DNA of 64,000 nt, from the NCBI GenBank assembly GCA_905183005.1, contig CAJJDO010000093.1, positions 8,203-72,202 on the forward strand, given 5' to 3'. This DNA is from Paramecium pentaurelia (Eukaryota > Ciliophora > Oligohymenophorea > Peniculida > Parameciidae). The translations under genes were made by a program, and so were the position numbers. Below the pieces are notes generated by a model, which was not told where the DNA came from, did no database searches, and was given only the letters and a program-made list of their open reading frames with translations. This document shows positions 1 through 12,438 of the stretch, in pieces; the first letter of the stretch is position 1, and every line of letters starts with the position of its first letter.

Positions 1-850
1 CTACACATTATTAATTCAGATTCTAAATATTTTGATATATATTTTATTTTAATATTACGAATAAATAAAATTCTTATTATTTCTAATATATAATAATTTT
101 ATTATATTATTATTTATCTCATTTCAAACAAATGTTAACATGATAATTTCAATATCTTTGATACTTGGTTCTGCTTATCCAAACAATAAATTTGTTTTAA
201 CTGGGCTATAAATATTAGTTGAGTTTGCAGGAATTGTATATGTATATCCTAAATTTGATGATCCTTTCTAAAATTGCTACTGATAATTTATTTTCATATC
301 TTAATATCCAAATCCAATTTCTTATTCATTCATAAATATTGCATAATTTTTGTTAGTTGAATTAAGAGGATAAAATTCCCCTAAAGTTTAAGAAAATAGA
401 AATGATGTTGATGTTTCGTCAGGATGGTATAATCCATTACATTTAAGCCATTAACAAGGTGAATATCCACCAAAAATATATTAAGTTTATGATTTAAATA
501 TCATCAACAAATTAGACTTTTTAATTATACTATTGAAAAATGTATTTGAATTTAATCCAGACTTTTTTGAAGAAAATATTAAATATTTATTCTTAATTTT
601 TTTGTTACTTTATTGTTCTATATATCTATAAAGTTTTTAGGCATAGTTTTATGATAATAATTCTGTATCTCCTTTTTCAAATGAATCATTTCCTATTTTA
701 TAAATTTATTTAATTTCTGTTATTTATTCATAAACTTAATTAATATCTTTAAATTTAATTTAAGCTTTTTCTAATTCTTTTTTCTAATCTTCTGTAACTT
801 ATTCTAACTCTTTTATCTGTGTTTTATAGTAATCTTCTTCTTAAGTTAAT
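1..850. repeat. Inverted relative of 25208-26050
   Basis: The reverse complement of this stretch matches 25208-26050 closely. It covers the C-terminal part of a TLDc gene and its 3' flank; base 1 pairs with about 26050. The coding part differs at scattered single bases and the 3' spacer is more diverged, so this is an older paralogous copy, unlike the near-perfect repeats at 22-31 kb. The window begins exactly inside this repeat, as expected if the assembly broke here. Confidence 0.8.
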
Positions 851-2358
851 TTTTCTAATTTTAATTAGGATCTTTATAATTCATCAACCTTTTAAAAAAT
901 TTCTAATTTAGCTTAGCTCTACTAGAATTATTAATACCATTTTCGTTAATTTTAAAGTGCTTCATTTTGATTTTCCTAATCTGATGATTGTATTTTTAAA
1001 AGTTTTCCTTATAATTATAAATCATTTTCTTCTTTTTTAAATTAACTTAAAGAATTAAAAGACATTTCAAAGAAGGATAAATATAAATCTTGAATAGTTG
1101 ATTTTTTAAGAAATTCTACTACTTCCTTTTCATTTTCAGAATCATTTGATCTTTTGGGTACTAATTTTAATTAATAATATACATTTATCAAAATTCTAAA
1201 GCCATTATAATTCATTTTCTATAACTAAATTTTCTTTAATTAGTTCTTCTAATACTCTCTTTTGACTTTAATATAACTCTAAGTCTTCTTAATTTGAAAT
1301 AGATTCAATATTTTTTTATTAACCAAGAATTTTAACAATTTCAAGAAGATTCTATTTATCTTAATTTTTTAGATGAGTATTTTTTAATTTCATAAGTTCT
1401 TCATATTCTTTAGGTTATTTTTTTAATTGTTCATTAAGAGATTATATCATTTTATTCAATTCTGAATATTATTTCTCCTATAATTTTTTAATAAATGCAA
1501 TAGCTTGATTAAGTCTTGATTATCTTGATTATCTTTTTTCCATTTACTCTTTAATGTACTCATTCCATTTTTCTTCTGCCTTCATTAATGATATTGTATT
1601 AAAAATAGCCTTATTACCTTTTGTTAAAAGATCTTATGCACATTCAATACATATAAAAGGATTTTCTTACTCAAATTAATCTTGATTTAAGTTTAACATA
1701 ACTATTTCCATTTTATGAGTTGAACATATTAAATTTAAAGCAGGAGTTTTCTAAAAATAAAAAATTTATTTACTTTTTATTTTTCATCAATCTCTAAATT
1801 ATTTGAGCATGTCTATTCTTTATTCTACATTACTTTGTCTACATCCTATAATTTTTCAAAATTGTCTAATTATTTAAGTAATTTTCTAATTTAAATTAGA
1901 GATCCTGTAATTTCTGTATAATCTACTATTAGAGAAAAGTTATCTTCTTGATAAAAGTTTTACTATAGTTAAGAATCCTCATTTGTCATTGTTAATTGTA
2001 GATTATATTCCAGTTTTTTCTATTAATTATTTATTAGTGTATCTAAATATTTCTTTAATTCTTCAAACTAACTCAAAACAGATTCTTCTATTGATTTGAT
2101 TGCAGCTGAGACTTTTTTAACTCTCTCCATTTTTTCTGAATATTTTTATTATTAGTTAGCAATTTCAACCTTCTTTATAGCTTCTTCATAAAGAATAATC
2201 TGTTTATTTCCAATCTTTTCTAAAAGACATTTTACACAATAATATTAATTTTGAACATTTTCTTTATTTAATTCATCTGAAAGATCAACAGCAACTATTT
2301 AAAAGCCTTTATGGTCATTTTATATGCATTCTTTTTTAATTGCTTCTTATTTTAACAT
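124..2358 (-). CDS. B-box-like zinc finger, coiled-coil, TLDc domain protein (paralog A)
   Basis: Read on the minus strand with TAA/TAG as Gln, from ATG at 2358 to TGA at 126. The N-terminus (MLKQEAIKKEC...) matches the plus-strand paralogs at 21871 and 26406. It carries a C-x4-H...C-x2-C set that resembles a B-box. A second Cys/His set, a long Gln/Glu/Lys-rich coiled coil and a C-terminal TLDc domain follow; the end reads IEIIMLTFV. An intron near 1752-1774 sits at the same place as in the paralogs. TLDc proteins elsewhere act in oxidative-stress protection and bind the V-ATPase; joining to a TRIM-like front end suggests a ubiquitin or scaffold role, which is inference. The exact intron set is not fully resolved. 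Confidence 0.8.
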
Positions 2359-3250
2359 TTCGTAATTTTTTTTAATTCATTTACATTATTTAATTATAAT
2401 ATATAAGATTATTAATAGAATTGCATAAATAATATAAAATGATAGAATTTAAAATTTATCTTGAAAATTACAGATAGATTTTTAGTTCTGTTTTTATTTT
2501 TTTATTTTAATGCTCCCTAATTACTAAGATAATAAATTTATGATTAAAAAAAAAAATAATGACAATAATTTTTAAATATACATATTATATTCTCTTTAAA
2601 TTTTGTTTTTTGAAGAGTTAAGACAATAATACAAAGAATATTCAATCTCAGTTAATTTAATCAATACTCCATTTATCTAAAATCTTTCTTTATAACTTGA
2701 AACAATTCTCATTATGACATATTTCCCAATAATTATAATCTTTAATATAATAGTTTTCTGTATTAGTTTTTAAATTCCTAATTATATATTTCAATTGTTA
2801 AACTATCTATTTTTCTTAAAAGGGTGAATAATCTATAAACTGTTCGAAAAAAAATAATACAAAATTTTTAGAAAAACAGGGATTTAAGTAAATTACTTAC
2901 ACCAAAGAGAACTTTTGTATTCTTTTGTATTTAAATTAAAAGTTATTATATTTATCATATTATTGAACATGGCAAATTTGAAATTGTTTTTTGGATCAGA
3001 AATTTATTAAGGCAATCACTTTGAGATGTAGTTTAACTTTTTTCAAAATTTTATAGATCAACTTAATATAGCGGATTTTGCTGATTTATTAGATATATAG
3101 TTTATTCATCTATGCAAGTTAATTAAATTACTATTATATAACAATCAGAGAAATTTTCAGATTCTAATTTAACAATTTTGGTTTAATAAATTTTAGGAAA
3201 ATCGCCCAATTATCTAAAAAAATTAAGAAAAAAACTATTATTAAATTTAT
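2359..3250. other. Spacer with an in-frame upstream ORF
   Basis: No conserved gene was recognised. An ATG at 2969 opens a frame of 94 codons with no TGA that runs in frame into the flippase start at 3251. It could be an N-terminal extension, but it is low complexity and absent from P4-ATPases, so it was not added to the CDS. Confidence 0.4.
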
Positions 3251-6200
3251 ATGGAAAGTGAACAGGTATTATATTAAATGACAAATTTTAGAAAGAGAAT
3301 AGCTAACCTTTATTGAAATAAAGATATGAACCCTTTTCAATCGAAGAAACAAAAGAAAATGTTGAGATTGAATAGGAAAACAAGTTTGATTAATTCAAAG
3401 ACTTTGTGTTTGGAATAAAAATATAAAAGAGTTAGAGAGATGTATATCTGGATGGGAAAGTGAATCCAATTAACAAATAGAACAATTTCATAAAAAACTC
3501 AAAATACAATGCATTTACATTTTTACCTCTAGTGTTGTTTGAACAATTCCATTAATTTATAAACTTATTTTATTTAGGTTTAACAATAACTTAATGTATA
3601 AGTTTTTTAAAAGTTGGTATAATGAAATGCTATTAAAGGATTTTTAATTGATTATTTAGGACCGCTTGCTTTGGTAGTTGCAATATCTTTACTGAAGGAA
3701 TTGTATGACGATATTCAACGACACATGAGGGATCACTAAATTAACAATTATGAATATGGATTAATAACAAGAAATGGAATTCAAAAAATATCAAGTGGAA
3801 AAATTAAAGTAGGCTAAATAGTAGAAGTCAAATGTAATGAAAGAATACCAGCAGATTTACTAGTATTATATGCTGAGTAAAAAGATAATTATATAATTTA
3901 AGTGATGAATAAGGAAACGTCTTTATTAGAACTGATTAACTTGATGGTGAGACTGATTGGAAATTACGAAAAGCAGTAAAAGCAACATAAAATTTGATTA
4001 GAAATGGTGCAGATCCTAGTTCATTGATATCCTAAAATAGTTATGCAACATGTTAAGAACCTATTGCAAATATCTATTAATTTTCAGGGTTGTTTAATTA
4101 TAGATATCAAAAAGAATCCTTATCTTTGGAACATGTAATGTGGGCTAACACAGTATTAGCAACAGGTAGAATTTATGGATTGGTGATATTGAATGGTAAG
4201 GAAACACGTATGGCAATGAATAGTAAGACTCCAAAAACTAAATTTGGTATTCTTGATGGTAATTAGATATTTTATTTATACTTTAGATGAAGTAAATTGG
4301 CTAAGCTTTTTGTTATTTGTTATGATGTCAATAATGGCAGGGATAGTTACAGCATTTAGTGGATAGCCAGCAACAGCTAGTGTTGTAACAGTTGCATATA
4401 TTAGATACTTAGTATTGCTAAGTAACATAATACCAGTAATGCTTTTTTTTTAATTTAGATATCAATGAGAGTAAACTTAGAATTTGCTAAATTGGTTTAT
4501 TCATATAAAATTAATATTGACCCATAGATTGAAGGTACAATCACGAGAAATTCAAATATACCAGAATCTCTTGGCAGAATTTAATATTTATTAAGTGATA
4601 AAACAGGTACGTTGACATAAAATGATATGATATTTAAAAAATTATCATTGGCTTCAGCTCAATTTTCAGAGGAAGACAAAGATGAAATGAAAAAGATATT
4701 GATTGAGTAATGCAAATTAAATGAATACCCATTATAGGATGTAGTAAATTTTTTAAATAAAAATAATTCAAAATTAAGACTAAAAAGAGAAAGAGATTAA
4801 GTTTTTAGAGATTTAATGTTTGCCTTATGCTTATGTCATAATGTGACACCAATTTATGATGGGGAGAATCCAAAAACATTTTAAGCCTCATCTCCAGATG
4901 AAATTGCTCTTGTAAAGATTGCAGAAGAAATAGGAATTGAATTAATATCAAGAGATTAGATTCAAATAACAATTAAAGATTGCATAGAGAGGAAACAAAA
5001 GTATGAAATTTTAAACAACTTTCCCTTCTCAAGTGAGACAAAAAGAATGGGCATTATTTTATACAATAGAGAAGCAAATAGATATATATTCTATGTTAAA
5101 GGAGCTGATGCAGTAATGAAATAATTAGTCTAAGAACATTAAAGAGGATTCATAGATGAAGAATGTGAGAATTTAGCAAGAGAAGGTTTTAGAACTTTAG
5201 TAATCACATAAAAATTACTTACGAAATCAGAATATGAAAATTGGAAGTGTAAATTTGATTAGGCAAATGAATAAATAGAAAATAGAGACACTGAAATTTA
5301 GAAAGCAATTTCATTATTAGAAAAAGATATGGAATTTTTAGGTATTACTGGAGTAGAAGACAAATTACAAGAAGAAGTATGTTCTACATTGGAAAATGTT
5401 AGAAATGCAGGTATAAATGTATGGATGTTAACTGGTGATAAAATTGAAACTGCAATATGCATAGCTATATCAAGTGGAATCAAATCTCCCACATAATAAA
5501 TATTTTTAATCAAAGAAACTTCTGACCCTGAAAAATTTTAATAATAAATTAATACTTTTGGTATTGAAACTAATAATAATTTACTTGTAATTGATGGAAC
5601 CAGTTTAAATACTGCACTTACATATTTTGAGGAACTATTTTTTACAATTGCTACTAAGAGTTAATCTGTTGTTTGTTGTCGTTGTTCTCCAACTTAAAAA
5701 GCTTAAGTTACAGAATGCATTAAATTTTATACAAAAAAAGTAGTTGCATGTATTGGGTATGATTTCATAATTATATCTTTATTAGAGATGGTGGTAATGA
5801 TGTAGGTATGATTTAATCTGCAGATGTTGGAATTGGTATTGAAGGTAAAGAAGGGAAATAAGCTGCCTTAGCCTCTGATTTTTCTATAGTCAAATTTAAA
5901 TATTTGAATGTTTTATTATTATGGCATGGCAGATTATCATACAAAAGGAGTGCCTTATTATCATAATTTGTTATTCATAGAGGATTAATCATTTCAGTAA
6001 TTCAAGCTGTTTTTATGTTTGTGTTCTACTTTTTGTCTATTAGTATTTTTAGTGGTGGATTATTACTTGGATATTCTACTATTTATACGTATTTAAATTA
6101 ATTAAAATTTAGAATGTTTCCAGTGTTTTCCATAATATTTGATGAAGATGTTGATATTAAAATTGCTCTTTAATACCCTCCACTTTATAGATCTTTACAA

Positions 6201-6663
6201 AAAGGTAGAGATCTAAATGCTAAGACATTTATGGTTTGGGTTTGGAAATCTATATTTTAAGGAGTAATAATTATGATTTTGGCTTTGGTTATGTTTAAGA
6301 ATATATTTTTGGAAATAGAAACAGTTGCTTTTACAGCTCTTATATTTAATTAATATGCATTAACATTAAGTGAAGTAAGGTTTGTATTTAATATTTTAGT
6401 TGCATTCTTTGCATATTGTTATGATAATATCTAATGTTGCATCAGCAGTTATTTACATTTTATCCATTATGTGGTTTCCAAATCAATTATTGGTTTCAGC
6501 CATGACCTTTTAATTTTTCTTTTATGTAATTGTGATTGTACTGGTCAGTTGGTCTCCTTGTTTTATTGCCTAAAAGATATTAAAGAAATATGATCCATCA
6601 GATTATGAAAAGATCATGGCTAATGTAAAAAGAGAATTAATCAATACCAAAATTTTTAAGTGA
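3251..6663 (+). CDS. P4-type phospholipid-translocating ATPase, Neo1/ATP9 type
   Basis: A lipid flippase that moves phospholipids from the outer to the cytosolic leaflet of Golgi, endosome or plasma membranes. The first exon is MESEQ, followed by a 26-nt intron (3266-3291). The N-terminal P4 signature (SKYNAFTFLPLVLFEQF), the actuator-domain motif LDGETDWKLRK near 3940-3970, the phosphorylation motif DKTGTLTQND near 4596, the hinge region VWMLTGDKIETA near 5420, and GGNDVGMIQSADVGIGIEG near 5790-5850 are all present. The DWKLR form of the actuator motif is typical of the Neo1/ATP9 group, which in other eukaryotes works without a CDC50 subunit. C-terminal membrane helices follow and TGA lies at 6661-6663. 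Small introns interrupt the gene, for example near 4265, 4440 and 5760. Identification as a P4-ATPase is secure; the subgroup is likely. Confidence 0.93.
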
Positions 6664-6966
6664 TTGTTAAAATCTTATTTAATTTAACACAAATTGTTGT
6701 TTTTTTATTATATACATTTTATACTTCTATATAATTTTATTAGTTTTAATATTTAAAATAATATAAAATAATAAAATATACAAATTATAACTGTTATTAA
6801 ACAGAACTTATTAAAATTACATTATCAAGTTCAAGAATTTAATTCTATGATACATTTTTTATTAAAGATCTCTAGTAGCATTCAAATCTAATATTAATTT
6901 TATGAAAGAATCTTTTAAATTATTTACCATAATAATAATAATAACAAAGTATAAAAAGTGTAAGAA

Positions 6967-8235
6967 ATGACTTAATAACTGTCTCATTAGTGGGCTGGGA
7001 TGGTTCAGAAATAAATGGCTGAAAAATTACTAAATGAGAATCAATAAAAATATGATTAATTGTAAAGGAAATAAAGATACAAGGAAGAATTGGAAACAGA
7101 CATGAAATTGAAATAATAATAAAAAATAATTTAACATCAATAAGATTAGTAATTAGAATCTTAGATGTTAGAAACTCTTAGGTAAAGAGAATCTAAGAAA
7201 TTAAAAGAAATGGAACAAAGAAAAATTAAACAAATTGAAACTAGTTTAGAGAATCTCAATCATTTATTAATTCGAAAAAAAATGAACTAAGAGAGATCAT
7301 ATTAAAGTTTATTGCTCGAATAAGAAGATATCAAGTAAGAAAAATTAAAAGAGATAAAAAGTTTAGAAAGAATTAAAATTCATAAGGATGAAGAATCAAG
7401 AAAACTACGCGAAAATTATGATTCTGTCATACAATAAAAATTGAACTAAAAATAATAAATTAAATCAAAGTTATTATTAGTTCAAGAGACTGATCCAGAT
7501 TAATAAATTCAAATATAGAGAGGAGATGCATAATCATACTAAATTGAATTAAGCAAATAATTAGAAGAAAAAAAAAGAAAAATACTCGAAATTTAAGCTA
7601 AAAAATAGGAAGAAAGATTAAGAGTTGAATAAAAAATTGCATTTGAAAAATAAAAGATATTAGAAAACAAATTAAAAGATTATAATATGCATAAACAATA
7701 TGAAAATGATAATTATGAATTATCAAATTAAAGAAAATAAATAGGTCATAATTCATCCTTATAATCATATAATATTAAAGTAAATGATACTAGTCAACAA
7801 AAACTACCTCAAATATATTAAGATAATTATTAAGCATAAGATAGGAATAAATAATTACGTTAGCTTGATTAAGATATGCTAAAATATTAGAAAATGTAAT
7901 AACAATTACAATAAGAATAGACCTATAATCCAAACTAAATTTCTAATTAAATTTTGAAACCGTAACAACATGCTTAAACACCATTGAAAACTCCATTATC
8001 ATAATCATCGAAACAATCTAAATAATCAAAGAAATCCAAATAATTCATAAACCCTATACATCAAGAGGGTCCTGGATACTCTTAAATACATCAAAGTAAA
8101 ACATAAACTCCTAAATCTAAATAATCAAAGAAATCACTACCTCTACCAATCGAGATTACAGATTCCTCAAACCAATAACAGAGACCTAAATTCAAAAATT
8201 ATAATATTTTAACAGGAATTCTGCATATATAATGA
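6967..8235 (+). CDS. Gln/Lys-rich coiled-coil protein
   Basis: One uninterrupted frame of 422 codons from ATG 6967 to TGA 8233-8235, with no intron needed. Residues about 20-260 are almost wholly charged and heptad-like (repeats of KQ, EE, RK), predicting a long coiled coil. The tail (about 320-400) is rich in Gln, Ser, Pro and Lys, with several SKQSKKS-like basic patches. No catalytic motif or named family was recognised. Ciliates have many such filament and basal-body proteins, so a cytoskeletal role is possible but is inference. It lies 303 bp downstream of the flippase on the same strand. Confidence 0.8.
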
Positions 8236-8906
8236 TATAATATTTATTATATGCTAATTTAAAAATATTATATCTACATAACTTTAAATCAATATAGATA
8301 ATTAATATAAGGAGGAAATCTAATTCTATATTGATTATTTCTAGATAAAAAAGTATAATTTATTGATTAAAGTATTTAAAAGTAATAAAATTTGATAACA
8401 CTAATTTTAAATATAAATGAAATAAATTTAGGATTTTATAAAGCTTTCTTTTTGTATTGATATATAATATGTCAATTCAAATATTCTTTTATTTTAATAA
8501 TTGATTCTTAATACAATAATCCTTCTAAACCATATTTTAATGTAGAGAAAAATAGATATTTAAAATCAGAATCAATTTAAATTCAAATCAAAATCTTAAG
8601 TTTATAAACTAATCTTAAAATATTATTATTCAATTTCTTCTTCAATTATTAAATACAATTTCTAATAATCACCAATTTTATAAAAAAGTATTCTATTTGT
8701 ATTAAATAATCATCTTAAATATCAAGATAATACTCCTCATACAATATTTTATTCATAAAGTATTCAATATAGAATAACTACTTAGATTTATTCAAGCATT
8801 ACCTATTATTCTTTCTTAAAATTGTTATTTAGTATACAATATGTTAAGCAAATTGAATTAGGTGTGAAATGAGATAATTAAATTTTATAAAAATAGTAAC
8901 ATAAAA
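8236..8906. other. Spacer with unresolved coding potential
   Basis: No recognisable gene. About 120 codons are open on the plus strand (about 8505-8870). On the minus strand a frame around 8560-8760 includes an acidic stretch (YEEYYLDIQDDYLIQIEY). Neither has a convincing start or homolog. Confidence 0.3.
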
Positions 8907-9511
8907 ATGAAAAAGAAATCAAAGAAAAATCATAAAAAGAAACATCATTCTTCATCATCTTCGTCTTCTTCTAAATCATCTAAATCAAGATCAAGATCAA
9001 GATCAGAATCAAAATCTTAGAAATCAAAATCAAATTAATTTAATAAAGAAAAGACAATTGATTCTACTATTCAAGATCAGTATGAAAATATATTATATTA
9101 GATCAACTACACGACCCTATAAAGTAAATAAATTTGCACTTGGATCTATGCTTTTTGAAAATAGAAGAACCAATGATAGAATGGATAAAAGTGAAGTGTA
9201 AAATGCAAATACTTTACTTAAGAAAATAGATAAATCAGGAAGAGATGCTGTATTATTATCAGCTGCAATAAATACAGTTCAATAGGATAACAAAAGAGAA
9301 GAGTAAGTAGATTTTAATTTGATTTAGATACTAAATTGAATTAGTAAATGGATAGTATATTAAGATAGCCAAACCATATAGTTGTGGATTTAGTAATTGT
9401 TAGATGAGATTTGTAACAACAGAAGAATTAACAAAACATTTAAAAGAACATGATAGAGTATAATCAATGAAAAATACACAAAGAGCTTAAAAGTTTATGG
9501 AAAATTTATGA
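8907..9511 (+). CDS. SR-rich protein with a single C2H2 zinc finger
   Basis: The N-terminus is a basic, Ser/Arg-rich run (KKKSKKNHKKKHH, then Ser tracts and SRSRSRSES), as in splicing-associated proteins. Two introns are needed: a 22-nt one after about residue 54 and a 25-nt one starting near 9304. The C-terminal part then reads KPYSCGFSNCQMRF...LTKHLKEH, a C-x4-C-x12-H-x3-H zinc finger, and ends at TGA 9509-9511. It is about 180 residues long. A nuclear nucleic-acid-binding role is inferred from composition and the finger; no specific ortholog was recognised. Its 3' end faces the decayed kinase on the minus strand. Confidence 0.75.
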
Positions 9512-9549
9512 AAATTTATGTTTTTGTAAAGACTTAGTAAAAAAATCAA

Positions 9550-10420
9550 TCAAATATGGTTACATTTTATTGGATTAATTTTGGTAGTATTTGTTAAGTT
9601 TATAATAACCATGAGTGATTGTAAGCTTATTTTTGCAGTTAATCTTTCTCTATGTAATCTTTTAACTAAATTTTCAATGATTTCTCTCAATTCTTTAGAT
9701 GTTTAAGATGGAATTATAACACAAGCTTAAATCAAAATTTTAAACTATACCTTACAGTTTTAATTAATTCTTGTTAATGCTCTTTCCATGAAGGTATACC
9801 AAAACATAATTCATATATTAAGTAACCAAAACCAAAAATATCACATTATTTTATCCTATATATCTACTTTAAGAATTTCAGGTGAAGCATCTATGATATT
9901 ATCACAAAATGTTTATCTATAAAAATGAGGAGAATAAACACAGAATGAAAAATTAGCAATTTTAGCTTAGCCAAAATTTAAGAGAATATTATCTGGTTAA
10001 ATATCTCGATAAATTAAATCATTATTATGTCTGTACATTAATGCAAAAGTTATTTAATGGACATAATTAGAAGCTTCTTTTTCTTAAAATCTTTAATTTG
10101 GTTATTTTTTTAAATAGATTTAGTAATTAGCAATGTGAACATCTAATGACATAATAAATAATTCTAATAATGATTATAAGTTTAAAAAAAAGTATACAAC
10201 TTAGTAATATTTGGATGATCAAATAAATATTGAATTTTAATCTCCTAAGCTTCAATCATTTCTTCTATCATTTGTATTTTTTAAATGACTTTTTATGCTA
10301 TAAAAAATCCTGTCTACAAATGTCTAGCTAAATATACATCACTATACCTGCCATCTCCAAGTTTTTTTCTTATTTTAAAATTCTAAAAGCGTTCTTCAGC
10401 CTATTATGTGATGTTTATTA
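9550..10420 (-). pseudogene. Decayed Aurora-like protein kinase
   Basis: On the minus strand the glycine loop (KLGDGRYSDVYLARHL), a beta-3 FIAQKV, a YRDIQPDNILL catalytic loop, KIANFSFC in place of KIADFGWS, ASPE, and DIFGFGYLIYELCFG appear in kinase order. The activation loop (RQTFCDN) recalls Aurora RxTxCGT. The DFG motif is NFS, removing the metal-binding Asp. Two frame changes are not explained by introns: one in a T run (plus-strand A run near 10185) and one between the APE and DxW motifs (about 9860). No start codon joins the frame. A 20-nt intron near 9730 gives an ordinary C-terminus ending at TGA 9550. Most likely a pseudogene; assembly errors could mimic the indels but not the NFS change. 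Confidence 0.7.
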
Positions 10421-10859
10421 TTAAAATGCTTATGTCTAATTTAAGTAATATTGTTTATTTATTTAAACTATTCTTTTAAATTTTACATAAGTGGAATTAA
10501 TGGAATTATTAGCTATTTGTCTATATTTTATTATGATTAATGAAGGGTAATAGTTTTTTAAGGTGTAGTTTCTTATTTCTAATTGATTTTATATTCTTAT
10601 TGTATTATTTTAGGTGAATAGATGATGCTTTTATTTTCAGGGTCGGTATTGATATTTTACTAATTTGAATTAGATTTTAGGTTTGATTGTAGTTACTTGT
10701 GTTAATTGTAATTGATTCTAGATTTTTAGAGAACCTACTCTACATATAAAAGTATTTGATTATTATTTTAGGTTTATTGCTGAATTCTAGAATACGGTTT
10801 ATACGATTAATATGAGTTGTAATTCATTTAATTATTTTAATTTAATAAACACATAATTA
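10421..10859. other. Spacer between divergent genes
   Basis: G/T-rich on the plus strand compared with its surroundings. No gene, RNA or repeat was recognised. It should hold the promoters of the GPHR gene and of the former kinase. Confidence 0.4.
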
Positions 10860-12399
10860 ATGTTGAATGATTAAAATGCATGGTATGAGGTTTTAAACTT
10901 TATTGAATGGATCAATATAGAGAGTTGGCTAGGATGGATTATATACTTCTGCTGTTTGATTGCTGCTATGATTTTGGGATATTTTTTACTGACAGTAAAT
11001 TTGCATATATTTTAAAGTCATTCATTGTTCCAGATTATGATATCCACTCATTTTTCACAATCTTTTTATTTTGTTTAACTTTTAGTCTTAGTACTATGGC
11101 ATTGGGGATGTTCATTTTTGAGATTTTCAAGATAGGATAATCATAAACTAGACCAAAATTATGGTCATTCACTTTATTTAGCGATGTTTTATTATTGCTA
11201 TTTATATTACCTTCTTTAACATTGAATTTCATTTTTCAAAGATGGGGATTTAATAAATATCCTAAATCATGTATATATATAATTTATCCATTAAGGTATT
11301 TGTGTATCTTCAGCTATAATCCTTTTGATTTTGTATTTAATCAACAAATTTCAATTCAATAATTTAGATTTTAAACTAGCTTCCTAAATTGATTTCATTA
11401 CTAACATAGGAACTTATATGATAGGAATTTTATCAGGATTTGGTGCTGTCTATTGTCCTTGGGCATATTTTCAAATGATTAGTTTAGATAGTAAAATCTA
11501 TATTTAGAATAGTTAATAAGGTGAAATAAGGTAAAAAGGCAATAGTAAGTAACATCTATTTCATTCTTGCAGAAATTGAGAAATCAGTAGTTAAATTAGT
11601 TTTGATAAATGAACAATATAGACATAAAATGAATGGGGAAGAAAAACCAACTGATTTTTGGGCCAGAATATCAAGTTGGTTTAAAAAAAAACCTACAGAG
11701 TCTTAATAAAGGAAAGATTTGAAAGAAGAATTACGTTAATTAAAGGCTATACATAGTTAATTGTATGATCATTTCAAAGATTATATTGATGAAGAAACTA
11801 GATACTATTAATCAAAATCTTTGTATGGTAAATTTCTTAAAAGATTGGCATGGATTGTATTAATCTATTGTATATATAAAATGATAATGAGTACAATAAA
11901 TGCTATTTGGGGAAGAAAGAAATCAATAGATCCTATAAGTAGAATTTTAAAAGTTATTTTACCCTTTTTTGGATTTGAATTAGATCAAATAACTTATGAA
12001 ACTCTTGCTATGTATGGAACATTCATTTTTATGGGTTATTTGATGTTTAGTAATGTTAGATCATTTTCTTTGAATTTAGTTAATATATTTAACACTTTTA
12101 TGGGTATGGCTGTGTTATAGAAATTACCTTATGAAATTATGGTATTATTTATTGCAGAAGTATTTGGAGTATATCTTTTATCAACAGTTATTTTGTTGCA
12201 AACAAGTTTACCAGATAGTTTCATATCTAATCTTAAAGAATATTCTTAAGGTATTGAAATATTAAGCCACTATGAAAAAATTGATAAATTATTTTTATTA
12301 AGTGGTTTTATAAGTACATTAATAATATATGCAAATTATCATAGAAGAAAATCGAAATTAGAAAACTTTGAGAAATCAGATTTGAAATTACGGGATTGA
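10860..12399 (+). CDS. Golgi pH regulator / GTG-type multi-pass membrane protein
   Basis: GPHR proteins are polytopic anion channels of the Golgi; plant homologs (GTG) were described as abscisic-acid binding. ATG at 10860 gives MLNDQNAWYEVLN, then a membrane helix (WLGWIIYFCCLIAAMILGYF). After an intron beginning near 10997 comes the family segment with FSLSTMALGMFIFEI. Next is the diagnostic IGILSGFGAVYCPWAYF (family form LLSGFGAVNCPYTY), a charged coiled coil including DFWARISSWFKKK, then YCIYKMIMSTINAIWGR and SKDP-like residues. The C-terminal helices carry YLLSTVILLQTSLPDSF, matching the family's YFVSSVLLIRMSMP. TGA is at 12397-12399. An intron near 11380-11409 and another near 11510 are needed. 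The match runs over the whole length. Confidence 0.9.
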
Positions 12400-12438
12400 A
12401 TTTTGTAATATATCTGCTGTATTTTATTCATTTAATTA

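Noticed and set aside
1..60. Window start as a macronuclear telomere
   Set aside because: No C4A2/C3A3-type repeats are present; the first bases match the 3' flank of a TLDc paralog.
10500..10560. ATG at 10500 as start of the GPHR gene
   Set aside because: The frame soon meets TGA and does not join the conserved part by any short intron. The ATG at 10860 gives a clean first helix.
10907..11140. A standard-code ORF starting MDQYRELARM as the N-terminus of GPHR
   Set aside because: Shifting by one frame and removing an intron near 10997 gives an obvious membrane helix that fits the family. The ORF start is out of frame.
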